DNA from: Kutzneria viridogrisea
GTDB lineage: Bacteria > Actinomycetota > Actinomycetes > Mycobacteriales > Pseudonocardiaceae
Assembly: GCA_014138725.1 (NCBI GenBank)
Contig: JACJID010000007.1
Span: forward strand, 186,001-250,000
DNA: 64,000 nt
Reading direction: 5' to 3'
The notes below the pieces were generated by a model. It was not told the DNA's origin. It made no database searches and worked only from the letters and a program-made list of their open reading frames with translations. Of the stretch, positions 46,836 through 55,669 are shown piece by piece (the stretch's first letter is position 1; every line of letters begins with the position of its first letter). Made by a program: the position numbers and the translations under genes.

Positions 46836-46982
46836 TCACCCCACGCAGTTGTCCGCGACCGTGCTGTTCGTGCTCGGCACAAGCGCCGGGCCGACCGGGT
46901 TGCCCACCCAGGACACCTCCGGCAGGACCGGCATGACGTCGGCCCCGTCCGACTCCGCAAGTGCGGAACGGGCGGCGACCAT
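46836..46982 (-). CDS. Possible 48-residue peptide gene
   Basis: A reverse-strand frame between GntR and the P5C-reductase-like gene, not overlapping either. ATG at 46982 is preceded by GGAG at six bases, and 44 of 48 codons end in G or C, like the real genes around it. The peptide is acidic at the start and ends in a Ser/Thr/Asn-rich tail with a single Cys (ADNCVG). No homologue recognised. It could be a small protein, a modified-peptide precursor, or chance. Confidence 0.35.
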   Translation of the reverse strand: MVAARSALAESDGADVMPVLPEVSWVGNPVGPALVPSTNSTVADNCVG

Positions 46983-47050
46983 CCCGGACTCCGCTGACAC
47001 AGACCCGGGCCAACACGGGCCACGACCACCACGCACCACGGAGGAACACA

Positions 47051-47815
47051 GTGCAGCGCATCGGCATCATCGGGGTAGGCGAGATCGGCCGGGCCATCGT
47101 GGCCGGTCTGTGCGAGGGAGACGACCAGTCGACCGAGGTGTTCCTCTCCCCACGGGGAGCCCGCATTGCCTCAGAGCTGTCCGAGCGCTACGAGGGTGTG
47201 CAGGTGTGCGCCGACAACCAGGAGGTGGTGGACCGCTCCGAGCTGGTGATCATCGCCGTGCGCCGCCAGGACCGGCACGATGCCCTGGCCAGCTTGCGGG
47301 TGGACGATGACAAGATCGTGGTCAACGTCATGGCTGGCGTCGGCAACGACGACCTGCGTCAGACACTGGCCACCGACGCCCCGCTGGTCCGGGCCATCCC
47401 CCTGCCGGCCGTACGCGAACGCCGCTCCGTCACGGTGGTGTACCCGTCGCAACCGGCGGTGAACTCCCTCTTCGAGCACCTGGGCGGGGTGCTGCCGGTC
47501 GCGGACGAGGCGGCCTTCAACGTCTTCTCCGCGCTGACGGGGACGCTGACCGCCCACTACTGGTATCTCGCCACGCTCACCTCGTGGGCCGCCGGCCAGG
47601 GCATCGCCTTCCAGGACGCCGACCGCTACGTCCGCAGCCTCTTCCAGGGCCTCGGCCGCTCCCTGAACGACGAGACCCGCAGTCTGCGTCAACTCGCGGC
47701 CGACCACGAGACCCCCAACGGAAGCAACGAACGCATCCGCACCACCTGGTTCGACCAGGCCAACTCCGAAGCTCTCCAGAAGGCGCTCGACGACCTCCTC
47801 GCCGATCTCCAGTAG
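47051..47815 (+). CDS. Pyrroline-5-carboxylate reductase-like NAD(P)-binding protein
   Basis: 254 residues. Starts with GIIGVGEIGRAIVAGL (dinucleotide site). It has the P5CR/F420-oxidoreductase pattern VVNVMAGVGNDDLR then RAIPLPAVRERRSVT, and a C-terminal helical dimerisation domain. True ProC makes proline from P5C; this copy lacks the usual C-terminal TxPGG consensus and so may act on another imine. GTG start after GGAGGAACACA. Confidence 0.78.
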   Translation: MQRIGIIGVGEIGRAIVAGLCEGDDQSTEVFLSPRGARIASELSERYEGVQVCADNQEVVDRSELVIIAVRRQDRHDALASLRVDDDKIVVNVMAGVGNDDLRQTLATDAPLVRAIPLPAVRERRSVTVVYPSQPAVNSLFEHLGGVLPVADEAAFNVFSALTGTLTAHYWYLATLTSWAAGQGIAFQDADRYVRSLFQGLGRSLNDETRSLRQLAADHETPNGSNERIRTTWFDQANSEALQKALDDLLADLQ

Positions 47816-47843
47816 CCCGGGTCAAGGGCTCGCGCCCGAAGCC

Positions 47844-47874
47844 GCCCCGTGAGCTGACCGCGGACCCACGGGGC
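47844..47874 (+). terminator. Hairpin after the P5CR-like gene
   Basis: 8-base arms GCCCCGTG / CACGGGGC with a 15-base loop, 28 bases after the stop codon. Confidence 0.45.
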
Positions 47875-48011
47875 GATTCCGCCGTGCTCAGGTCTCGGAC
47901 CGCTTGTCCCGCAAGCACTGGAGGGTCCGGTCGACCTGCTCATGCGGACAATCCGTCCGGATGTTCACACGCCGGAACAGCCGTCGCTCGCCGCTTGCTG
48001 GGCGCCCCCAC

Positions 48012-48053
48012 TACTCTGTGATACCGTATAGTGGTACTCGGTGCCACAGAGTA
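48012..48053. promoter_or_regulatory. Inverted repeat upstream of padR-like gene
   Basis: TACTCTGTG (48012-48020) and CACAGAGTA (48045-48053) are exact inverted arms around an AT-rich core (ACCGTATAGTGGT) that may be the promoter. It ends 23 bases before the PadR start. PadR proteins usually bind such repeats at their own promoter. Confidence 0.55.
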
Positions 48054-48076
48054 CTAGCACAGCCAGGAGGGCCGGG

Positions 48077-48403
48077 ATGGACGACCTGACGGAGATGCTG
48101 AAGGGCACGCTCGAGGGCTGTGTGCTTGAGATCATCGGCAGCGAGGAGATCTACGGGTACGCCATCACGCGTCGACTGAACGAACTCGGCTTCGTCGACG
48201 TCATCGAGGGCACGGTGTACACCATCCTGCTGCGATTGGAGAAGAACGGGCTCGTCCAGGTCACGAAACGACCGTCCGAGGTAGGGCCGCCGCGCAAGTT
48301 CTATGCACTCAATGACGCGGGGCGCGCAGAACTCGCGACGTTCTGGGCGAAATGGGAGTACATCTCATCACGGATCAACAAGCTCAGGGAGGGCGGGGAA
48401 TGA
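48077..48403 (+). CDS. PadR family transcriptional regulator
   Basis: 108 residues: winged HTH of PadR type (LKGTLEGCVLEIIGSEEIYGYAITRRL then GTVYTILLRLEKNGLV). ATG at 48077 with CCAGGAGGGCC. Its stop overlaps the first DUF1048 gene (ATGA). PadR-DUF1048 operons are widespread stress- or drug-responsive units; the effector is unknown. Confidence 0.92.
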   Translation: MDDLTEMLKGTLEGCVLEIIGSEEIYGYAITRRLNELGFVDVIEGTVYTILLRLEKNGLVQVTKRPSEVGPPRKFYALNDAGRAELATFWAKWEYISSRINKLREGGE

Positions 48404-48756
48404 ACTTCTGGGAGACCATCACGGGCAGCGATATCACCAGGGAATGGAAGACGTTCGAAACCCGGGCCGCGGCATTACCGGCCGACTACCAGGCGGCGTG
48501 GGAGAAGATCAAGGTTCATCTTTCCTCCTACTCGGACTTCACTGGCCGCAACCTGGTGCCGATTCTCGACGGCGCTCTGGGACTACTCCAAGAGACGGCG
48601 TCCGAGGGGCAGAGCGTTCACGAGGTGCTGGGTGACGACATCGAGGGCTTCTGCGCGGCGTTGGCCGGCGGCGAAGGAGCCCCGAGCTATCGCGACCGGT
48701 GGCGCGAGCAGTTGAACAGGAACGTCGCAAGAAAACTGGGCCAGCTAGGAGGTTGA
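48400..48756 (+). CDS. DUF1048 protein
   Basis: 118 residues, all-helical, with the DUF1048 pattern (WKTFETRAAALPADYQAAWEKIK, then GDDIEGFCAAL). Function unknown; the family is nearly always encoded with PadR regulators. Its sequence is clearly related to the next gene, so the pair arose by duplication. Confidence 0.85.
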   Translation: MNFWETITGSDITREWKTFETRAAALPADYQAAWEKIKVHLSSYSDFTGRNLVPILDGALGLLQETASEGQSVHEVLGDDIEGFCAALAGGEGAPSYRDRWREQLNRNVARKLGQLGG

Positions 48757-48757
48757 C

Positions 48758-49084
48758 GTGGGTATCCAGGACATCATCGAGGGCAAGAAGCAGTGGCGGG
48801 CGCACATGGCCCGGGTCAAGGCGCTCCCGCGGGACTACCAGATCGTCTACAGGGAGATGCAGAGGTACTTCTTCAAGGTCGGGCCGGTCGGGCTGGCTGA
48901 CGGGTCCCTGCTCTCGGGGATCCTCGATTTCTTCGAGGAGGGCGTTGTGGCCGGCAAGGGAGTCCTGGAGCTCATTGGCAACGACGTCGCGGCCTTCTGC
49001 GACGACCTGGTGAAAGACTCGCGCACCTACGCGGACATCTATCAGGAATCCATCAGCGGGGAACCCGGCACGGCCGAGAAGTAG
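48758..49084 (+). CDS. DUF1048 protein (second copy)
   Basis: 108 residues, GTG start one base after the previous stop, with TAGGAGG upstream. Same layout as its neighbour (ARVKALPRDYQIVYREMQRYFFK, then GNDVAAFCDDL). Function unknown. Confidence 0.85.
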   Translation: MGIQDIIEGKKQWRAHMARVKALPRDYQIVYREMQRYFFKVGPVGLADGSLLSGILDFFEEGVVAGKGVLELIGNDVAAFCDDLVKDSRTYADIYQESISGEPGTAEK

Positions 49085-49288
49085 CACCTGTCGACCCAAG
49101 GCACTGGCGGGCGCTCCCTAACCACCGGGTTGCCCCTTTCTCCCGCATCCCGGCCGGGCCCGTTGATCGGGTGCACGCTCATACCGCTCACCAGCAGGAA
49201 TTGGTGCAGTCAACCGAACAGCGGCACCGGGGCTCCGGTACCGACCTCTTCGCGTGTCCCGCCTTGGCTTTCTGGGACAATCGCCGTC

Positions 49289-50230
49289 ATGGTCATCCAT
49301 CGCGAGGTGTCAGTCAACGGACTCACCATGCACATCGCCGAGCAGGGCACGGGCCCGTTGGTCCTGCTGCTGCACGGCTTCCCGGAGAGCTGGTACTCCT
49401 GGCGGCACCAGTTCCAGCCGCTGGTCGAGGCGGGCTACCGCGTGGTCGCCCCCGACCAGCGCGGCTACGGCGGCACCGACGCACCCAGCGCGGTTGATCA
49501 GTACACGATCATGCACCTGGTCGGCGACGTGATCGGGCTGATCGACGCCCTGGGCGAACAGCAGGCGGTCGTCGTCGGGCACGACTGGGGTGCGCCCATC
49601 GCGTGGAACACCGCACTGATGCGGCCGGACCTCGTGCGCGGCGTGGTCGGCCTGAGCGTGCCGCCCGCTCGTCGTGCTCCCGCGCCGCCGCTGGGACTGC
49701 TGGAGAAGCGGTTCGGGCCGGATTTCTACCAGATCTACTTCCAGCGTCCCGGGGTCGCCGACGCCGAACTGGAACGGGACCGGCACGACACCTTCCGCCG
49801 TTTCCTCGTCGCCGCCTCCGGTACCGGTCAGGTCTCGGCATCGGCCGCGGAGGGCGGCGGGTTCCTGGAACGGATGCCCGCGGTGGAGACGCTGCCGAAC
49901 TGGCTGACCGAACAGGACATCGACGCCTTCGCGGAGCAGTACGCGCGCAACGGCTTCACCGGTCCGCTGAACTGGTACCGCAACATCGACCGGAACTGGG
50001 AGCTGACCGCCCCCTGGGCGACCGCGAAGATCACCGTGCCCTCGTACTACATCACCGGCGAGCGGGACGTGGTGCGCACCTTCGGCGCCCCCGACTTCCT
50101 GGATCACCTGCCCTCGATGCTCACCGATCTGCGCGGTGTGCGCGACATCGCGGGCAGCGGGCACTGGATGCAGCAGGAGTACCCGGCCGAGGTGAACGCG
50201 GGTCTGCTGGAGTTCCTCAAGGGGCTCTGA
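49289..50230 (+). CDS. Alpha/beta hydrolase, epoxide-hydrolase-like
   Basis: 313 residues. HGFPESW (29-35) forms the oxyanion hole, VGHDWGAP contains the nucleophile Asp99 (an Asp, as in epoxide hydrolases and haloalkane dehalogenases), GERDVV carries the acid and GSGHWMQ the base His. A cap domain lies in the middle. The Asp nucleophile with HGFPESW favours epoxide hydrolysis. ATG at 49289. Confidence 0.87.
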   Translation: MVIHREVSVNGLTMHIAEQGTGPLVLLLHGFPESWYSWRHQFQPLVEAGYRVVAPDQRGYGGTDAPSAVDQYTIMHLVGDVIGLIDALGEQQAVVVGHDWGAPIAWNTALMRPDLVRGVVGLSVPPARRAPAPPLGLLEKRFGPDFYQIYFQRPGVADAELERDRHDTFRRFLVAASGTGQVSASAAEGGGFLERMPAVETLPNWLTEQDIDAFAEQYARNGFTGPLNWYRNIDRNWELTAPWATAKITVPSYYITGERDVVRTFGAPDFLDHLPSMLTDLRGVRDIAGSGHWMQQEYPAEVNAGLLEFLKGL

Positions 50231-50244
50231 ACTGATCGCCGGTG

Positions 50245-50282
50245 CAGGTGGGTTCCGCCTCGGTGCGGGCGGAACCCACCTG
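50245..50282. terminator. Bidirectional hairpin between convergent genes
   Basis: 15-base perfect stem CAGGTGGGTTCCGCC with its complement and an 8-base loop, placed between the hydrolase and the glycosyltransferase stops, so it can serve both. Confidence 0.8.
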
Positions 50283-50308
50283 TCGGTAATCCAGGTGTGC
50301 CAGGCGGA

Positions 50309-51532
50309 TCAGGCCGCCAGCCAGGACTCCACCAGTTCCACGGCGCGCGGCACGCCACCGGCCTGTGCGATGTGGTCGCGCATGGTCTCGGCCGAGTTCC
50401 GGTACCGCGCGTCGGAGGCCACCTCGGAGATCTCCGCGCGAATGGTCTCGGCACCAGCCCGCGACCGGTCCACCATGCGACCAAGGCCCAGGCGGACCAC
50501 CTGCTCGGCGGCGACGACCTGATCAGCGTGGTGCGGGACGCACATCATCGGGACGCCCGCGCTCAGCGACTCCATCACGCTCCCGATCCCGCAGTGCGTC
50601 ACGAACACGCTGGCGTGCCGGAGGACGGACGAGTTCGGCAACCAGCGGTGGACCTCCACGTTCTCCGGAAGCTCCCCCAGGACCTCCGCGTCGAGCCGGC
50701 CCCCCAACGTGATCACCACGTGCCACGGGGTGTCGGCCAGGGCCTCGACGCAGCGGGCGAGGAACTCAACCCGGTCGGGGCTGTGCGAGGTGCCGAGCGA
50801 AACCAGCGCCACCTGGTCCTTGCCCTGCGGGGGCGACCACTCCGGGGACGAGGTCGGCGCGGCACAGGGCCCGACGAACCCGAAGCGCTCCGGGAACTGT
50901 TCGCCATTGACCTGGAACTGTCGGGGCAGGAACACGAGATTGGGCGCGCTGTTGCCCCCGAACCCCTCGATGTCGACCTCGGCCAGGCCCAGTTCCTCGA
51001 TCAACCTGGTCTGCGCGGCGAAGAATTCCAGCACCTCGGGGTCGGACACCTCGATGTGCGCATGGGGCTGCTCGGCCTGGGACTCGTTGAGCGAGAAGGT
51101 GTCGCTCGACGCCAGGTTCGGACAGCTCTGCGCGATTGGCCTGTCCCAGTGCTTGGCGAGTATTCGAGCCGTCTCCGAGGCGGCCAGGTCGTGCACGAAG
51201 AGGTCCGGGACGTCGTCCGCGAAGTGGGCCAGCGCCTTTTCCAGCGGTGCGAGCCCCTCGCGCACGAAGCTGAAGACCGTCTGCTTCATCCCCTGCTGCG
51301 TCTGCCCGGACGGCAGGCCGTCCTCCCACCGCACGGCGGATTCGTAGGCCAGGACCTCGGCACCGGTCCGGACCACCGTCGCGGCGTGGTGGTCGGCGAC
51401 GACGTAGGTCACCCGGTGACCTCGTTCGACCAAGCCGGTGACCACAGGCAGCGTCGGCGCGATGTGCGAGTAAACAGGGAAACTGAAGAACGCGATGTGA
51501 CCAGTCAATCGAACCACCCCAGTGTCAATCAC
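50309..51532 (-). CDS. Macrolide-type (MGT/GT1) glycosyltransferase
   Basis: 407 residues, GT-B fold. N-terminal acceptor half (HIAFFSFPVYSHIAPTLPVVTGL) and the C-terminal NDP-sugar signature (FVTHCGIGSVMESLSAGVPM, then PHHADQ). MGT enzymes glycosylate macrolides and other metabolites for tailoring or inactivation. The GTG at 51532 is chosen because GGGGAG lies six bases upstream; TTG/GTG codons 15-24 bases further in are alternatives. It stands alone. Confidence 0.87.
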   Translation of the reverse strand: MIDTGVVRLTGHIAFFSFPVYSHIAPTLPVVTGLVERGHRVTYVVADHHAATVVRTGAEVLAYESAVRWEDGLPSGQTQQGMKQTVFSFVREGLAPLEKALAHFADDVPDLFVHDLAASETARILAKHWDRPIAQSCPNLASSDTFSLNESQAEQPHAHIEVSDPEVLEFFAAQTRLIEELGLAEVDIEGFGGNSAPNLVFLPRQFQVNGEQFPERFGFVGPCAAPTSSPEWSPPQGKDQVALVSLGTSHSPDRVEFLARCVEALADTPWHVVITLGGRLDAEVLGELPENVEVHRWLPNSSVLRHASVFVTHCGIGSVMESLSAGVPMMCVPHHADQVVAAEQVVRLGLGRMVDRSRAGAETIRAEISEVASDARYRNSAETMRDHIAQAGGVPRAVELVESWLAA

Positions 51533-51997
51533 ACTCCGCTCCCCGCACGCCCCGGGCACCAGCAAGCCCGCGGAGTGGAGGAGCAACAATTTCTCAGGTT
51601 CTGACGATTGCTCACATGTGAGCACAACACGCGTTCCCAACCAGCACAAGCGGCGTAGTCGAGTTCTGCCTGTGATCTGCGCCGCCCGCCATGCATCCCA
51701 TACCACCACACCGAAGTCCCATTACCAACCCGCACAAGTACTCCTGCGTGAGCGGTCGACCTCCGCGCCAAAGATCAAGCCGAAGGAAACTCAGGGGCAG
51801 ACTTTCGGACCGCGCCGTTTCCGATCAACGGTCCGATGGGCTATCCATTCCGGAAACCGATTCCGGACCCGCGCCCTCCTCGGTTCCCGACCGTCCAGTC
51901 GACTCGCCGGAACGAGCGGAGCCCGGCGCCTCAGGATTGTGACACAAAGTATCTACCTATTGTGTACCATGACCGCACGCGGGTGAGAGGGGACGTT
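51533..51997. promoter_or_regulatory. Divergent promoter region with inverted repeat
   Basis: 465 bases between the glycosyltransferase and the FMN oxidase, no gene. ACACAA (51942-51947) and TTGTGT (51960-51965) are inverted arms in an AT-rich patch about 35 bases before the oxidase start, a possible operator. Confidence 0.4.
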
Positions 51998-53263
51998 GTG
52001 CCAGTGTCAGAGCCGAGCGCGAACTGGACGAAGAAGCCGTCGACGACCCGGCGGCGGCTGCCCCGGTGGTCGGAGATCAGTCCCCTGCTCAACCCCAGAC
52101 TGCCCGAGACCAACCCGGTGCGGCGGCGGCTGAACAACGCCCACACCATCGCCGACCTGCGGCTGATCGCACGCCAACGCACCCCGCGATCGGTGTTCGA
52201 CTACGTGGACGGCGCCGCCGAGGGTGAGGACAGCCTCCGGGCGGCGCGCAAGGCGTTCCGCGAGTTGGTGTTCCACCCCCGTGCACTGCGCGACGTGTCC
52301 ACTGTGGACATGCAACGGCGGATCCTGGGCCGCCCGGCCCAGCTGCCGCTGGTGCTGGCGCCCACCGGGTTCACGCGGTTGATGCACCACGAGGGCGAAG
52401 CCGCCGTCGCGCGCGCCGCGGCCCGGGCGGGTATCCCCTACACGCTGTCCACGATGGGGACCACCTCGATCGAGGACCTCGCCGCGGCCGCGCCGCAGGG
52501 CCGCCGCTGGTTCCAGCTCTACCTGTGGCGGGATCGCGCGGCCGGTCAGGACCTGATCGACCGTGCCCGTGCGGCCGGGTACGACACGCTGGTGCTCACC
52601 GTGGACACGCCGGTCGCGGGCGCCCGGCTGCGCGACGCCCGCAACGGCCTGACCATTCCGCCGAAGCTGGGCCTGCGCACCCTGGCCGACATGGCACGCC
52701 ACCCGGCGTGGTGGATGAACCTGCTGACCACCGAGCCACTCGAGTTCGCCTCACTCAGGCACTGGCAAGGCACCGTCGCCGAGCTGGTCAACCACATGTT
52801 CGACCCCTCGGTCACGCTGGCGGACCTGCGGCGGCTGCGGGAGAACTGGGAGGGCAACCTGGTCGTGAAGGGGATCCAGCACGTCGAGGACGCGCGGGCC
52901 GTGGTGGCTGCGGGCGCGGACGGTGTAGTGGTGTCCAACCACGGTGGCCGCCAACTCGACCGGGCCCCCTTGCCACTCGCGCTGCTGCCCGAGGTCCTCG
53001 ACGCCGTCGGCGACCGGGCCGAGGTGTTCCTGGACACCGGGGTGCTCAGCGGGGCCGACGTGGTGGCCGCCGTCGCACTGGGCGCCAGCGCCGTGCTGGT
53101 CGGGCGCTGCTACCTGTACGGGCTCATGGCGGGCGGTGAGCGCGGCGTGGACCACGCGCTGGGCATCCTCGCGGCCGAGACCAGGCGCACCCTGCAACTG
53201 CTCGGCGTGCCCTCGGTGAACGATCTCGGCCCCGAGCACGTGACGCGGGCGCCCAGCAGGTAG
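51998..53263 (+). CDS. FMN-dependent alpha-hydroxy acid oxidase/dehydrogenase
   Basis: 421 residues, TIM-barrel FMN enzyme of the lactate oxidase/mandelate dehydrogenase family. Visible motifs: FDYVDGAAEGEDSLR, LAPTGFTRLMHHEGE, YTLSTMGTTSIE, FQLYLWRD, GNLVVKGIQ (Lys on FMN) and the active-site SNHGGRQLD with catalytic His and Arg. It oxidises an L-2-hydroxy acid to the 2-oxo acid. GTG at 51998 with GAGAGGGGAC upstream. The exact substrate is unknown. Confidence 0.9.
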   Translation: MPVSEPSANWTKKPSTTRRRLPRWSEISPLLNPRLPETNPVRRRLNNAHTIADLRLIARQRTPRSVFDYVDGAAEGEDSLRAARKAFRELVFHPRALRDVSTVDMQRRILGRPAQLPLVLAPTGFTRLMHHEGEAAVARAAARAGIPYTLSTMGTTSIEDLAAAAPQGRRWFQLYLWRDRAAGQDLIDRARAAGYDTLVLTVDTPVAGARLRDARNGLTIPPKLGLRTLADMARHPAWWMNLLTTEPLEFASLRHWQGTVAELVNHMFDPSVTLADLRRLRENWEGNLVVKGIQHVEDARAVVAAGADGVVVSNHGGRQLDRAPLPLALLPEVLDAVGDRAEVFLDTGVLSGADVVAAVALGASAVLVGRCYLYGLMAGGERGVDHALGILAAETRRTLQLLGVPSVNDLGPEHVTRAPSR

Positions 53264-53337
53264 GCGCGCCTGGTCACGGCCTTGGCCGCCCGGTCGTGAC
53301 CCGGATGACGCCCCGCATCGGTGCCAGAATGGGCTAT

Positions 53338-54531
53338 GTGACCGACGCCGCGATCACGGCCCGCCGCCTCCGGGCGCTGCGCGAGGCGCGCGGCTGGTCC
53401 CCTGCCGCGGCCGTTGAGCAGTTGCGCGCACACGTGGCCGAGGAGCTGCCCGCCGCGGCCGAACTGCTTGGTGCCTGGCAGGCCTGGGAGTCCGGCGGCA
53501 CCCGACCACCCAGCCACTACCAGTCGGCCATCGCCACCGCGCTGGGCACCGTCACGGCCGCCCTGTTCCCACCGGACCGACCGGAGCACGAACTCACCTC
53601 CGCCGACCTCGACCAGGTGCGGGCCCGGCTGGCCCGGCGCGCGGTCGACGAGGCCACCCTGGACGGCGTGCGGCTGGTCGTGGAGCGGCTGTGCACCGAC
53701 TACGGCCGTGCGCCCGCCGAACAGCTGATCGGCCCGAGCAGGCAGTGGCTGCACCGGGTGCTGGCAGCCCGGGACACGGCCCGCCGGGTCGAGGTGCTCG
53801 ACCTGGCGGGGCGACTGGCACTGCTGGTCGGCTGCCTGGAGTACGACCTCGGCGATCGGGTGTCGGCCGAGGCGAGCCGCCGGGCAGCTGCGGACATCGG
53901 CCGCGAGATCGGCAGCGGCGAGATCCAGGGGTGGGCCTACGAGATGCTGGCGTGGTTCGCGCTGACCTCGGGCGACCACCTGGGCGTGCTGGCCGCCACC
54001 GAGGCGGGGCAGGCCGTGGCCGGACAGCACTCGGTCGCGGCACAGTTGCTCGCGCAGCGGGCGAAGGCGCTGGCCCGGCTGGGCCGCGGGCGGGACATGG
54101 AGACGGCGCTGGAACAGGGTCGGCGGTTGCTGGACCACCTGCCGTACCCGGCGAACCCCCGCAACCACTTCGTGGTCGATCCGGCGAAGTACGACTTCTT
54201 CGTGATGGACTGCTACCGGCGGGTCGGCGTCGACCGGCGGGCGGCCGCGCTGGCCGGTGAGGTGATCGCCACCGACGCCGGGGCGGGGCGGTCACCGATG
54301 CGGCTGGCCGAGGCACACCTCACGCTCGGCGTGGCCGCGGCACGGGCCGGTGACCTGGAGCAGGCGCTCGCCCACGGCCGAACCGCCCTCGGGTTCGAGC
54401 GCAGGTCACTGCCCTCGCTGTCGATGGTCGCCCAGGACCTGGTCGCCGTGCTGGCTCAGCGCTACCCCGGAGAAGAGGCGGCCGCCGCGTACCTGGCCGA
54501 ACTCTCCAGGTGCACGGCGGCCGGTGCCTAG
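53338..54531 (+). CDS. XRE-type HTH regulator with TPR-like C-terminus
   Basis: 397 residues. N-terminal helix-turn-helix (ARRLRALREARGWSPAAAVEQL), then a long Ala/Leu-rich helical domain with TPR-like periodicity. Large regulators of this class are abundant in actinomycetes and often respond to peptides or small signals. GTG at 53338; it converges with the small gene of the Prim-Pol pair. Confidence 0.75.
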   Translation: MTDAAITARRLRALREARGWSPAAAVEQLRAHVAEELPAAAELLGAWQAWESGGTRPPSHYQSAIATALGTVTAALFPPDRPEHELTSADLDQVRARLARRAVDEATLDGVRLVVERLCTDYGRAPAEQLIGPSRQWLHRVLAARDTARRVEVLDLAGRLALLVGCLEYDLGDRVSAEASRRAAADIGREIGSGEIQGWAYEMLAWFALTSGDHLGVLAATEAGQAVAGQHSVAAQLLAQRAKALARLGRGRDMETALEQGRRLLDHLPYPANPRNHFVVDPAKYDFFVMDCYRRVGVDRRAAALAGEVIATDAGAGRSPMRLAEAHLTLGVAAARAGDLEQALAHGRTALGFERRSLPSLSMVAQDLVAVLAQRYPGEEAAAAYLAELSRCTAAGA

Positions 54532-54538
54532 GCGCCGC

Positions 54539-54784
54539 TCAGCTGTGCTCCGCCATCCCCTCGGTGGCGGAGCTCTCCAACGCCTTGGCGCGCAACACGG
54601 CCCGCAGCCGGCCGACGCCCTCCAGTGGGTCGAGCTCGTAGAGCTCCCCGGTGGGCAGCCGCAGGGTGACGCGCCCGCCCCCGGTCGCGTGCACCTCGAT
54701 CTGCGTGCGCCTGCCCTGTTCGTCCCGGCACGCCACCTGTTCCGGACCGGTGTCGCGCCTGGTCAACCGCCACCACCGGGTCAC
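54539..54784 (-). CDS. Small hypothetical protein coupled to the Prim-Pol gene
   Basis: 81 residues, GTG start overlapping the Prim-Pol stop (GTGA). Mostly beta then helix (QIEVHATGGGRVTLRLPTGELYEL, then a helical tail). No family recognised; coupled translation suggests it works with the upstream protein. Confidence 0.65.
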   Translation of the reverse strand: MTRWWRLTRRDTGPEQVACRDEQGRRTQIEVHATGGGRVTLRLPTGELYELDPLEGVGRLRAVLRAKALESSATEGMAEHS

Positions 54785-55449
54785 GAACAGATCCGCCGTG
54801 CCTGGTGCTGGGTGAAGGAGAAGGCCCGCACCGTGTCGTCACCGTGCCGCGAGCTGGCGGCACGCACCAGCACGGGCAGCAGGGTCAACGCGTCGGGCAG
54901 TTCGCGCAGGGCCAGGTCCGGTTCGACCACCCAGCGCACGCTCTGGTCGGGCAGCATGGACGGCGGCGCGACCAGCAGGTCCCCGAGGCCCAGGTAGCGC
55001 AGCTTGAGCTGGGGCGCGGACTGGCCCAACGCCTTGAGCGCGCCGTACACCGAGATCGACGCCCCCGGCTTGACCAGGAACTGGTAGCGGTCGGCCAGGC
55101 CCAGCACCGGCCCCAGCGCGACACCCTCGGTCCGCAGGGAACGCAGCACGGCGGCGCCGGCCTCCGCGGAGACCTCCAGCGCGTCCACGAACTGGCCGGT
55201 GGGCAGGCCGAGGTTGTACGGGGCTCTGGACCACCACTCCGACAGGGTGTCGGCCTCTCTGCTGGCTCCGACGTCGACCGGGTGGCTGCTGGGCCGCGCG
55301 CACGTGATCTGACCGCACGAGCACCCGGTTACCAGGGAGTGCCGCAGCACGAGGTGGGTCAGCGGGATCACCGGCCACCCCATACCGCGGGCGTAGAACA
55401 GCGCCGCACCCAGGAGGGTGGACCGGCTGTACTCAGGCCGCTGGAGCAT
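54781..55449 (-). CDS. Prim-Pol (bifunctional primase/polymerase N-terminal) domain protein
   Basis: 222 residues. Matches the start of the Prim-Pol family: ALFYARGMGWPVIPL, the GCSCGQITC...SSHPVDV cysteine/His element, and the LGLPTGQFVDALEVSA acidic strand. No helicase domain is attached and there is no replicon nearby, so it is a stand-alone, probably chromosomal protein of unknown function. ATG at 55449; an upstream GTG at 55518 would add 23 residues. Confidence 0.7.
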   Translation of the reverse strand: MLQRPEYSRSTLLGAALFYARGMGWPVIPLTHLVLRHSLVTGCSCGQITCARPSSHPVDVGASREADTLSEWWSRAPYNLGLPTGQFVDALEVSAEAGAAVLRSLRTEGVALGPVLGLADRYQFLVKPGASISVYGALKALGQSAPQLKLRYLGLGDLLVAPPSMLPDQSVRWVVEPDLALRELPDALTLLPVLVRAASSRHGDDTVRAFSFTQHQARRICS

Positions 55450-55669
55450 TGCCCCAGGTTGGCCCTTGTGCCCGAATCGGCAAACCTCCAGTTCCCCGCC
55501 CCGGATTCCCACCGTCACCCCAGCTCTGAACTGCGCAAATGCCCTTCGGTGCGCGCTGGATTACCCCAGCTGTCCACGCTGGGTAACCCAACCTGGCGTG
55601 TCCGGGCGACTACGGAGGAGAATGTCCGCAGCCCGTAGGACAGTCCGAATCAGTTGGGGGCAGTACCGG

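Noticed and set aside
53272-53301. GGTCACG/CGTGACC arms between the FMN oxidase and the XRE gene
   Set aside because: Only 7-base arms with a long GC-rich loop, expected by chance in DNA of this composition.
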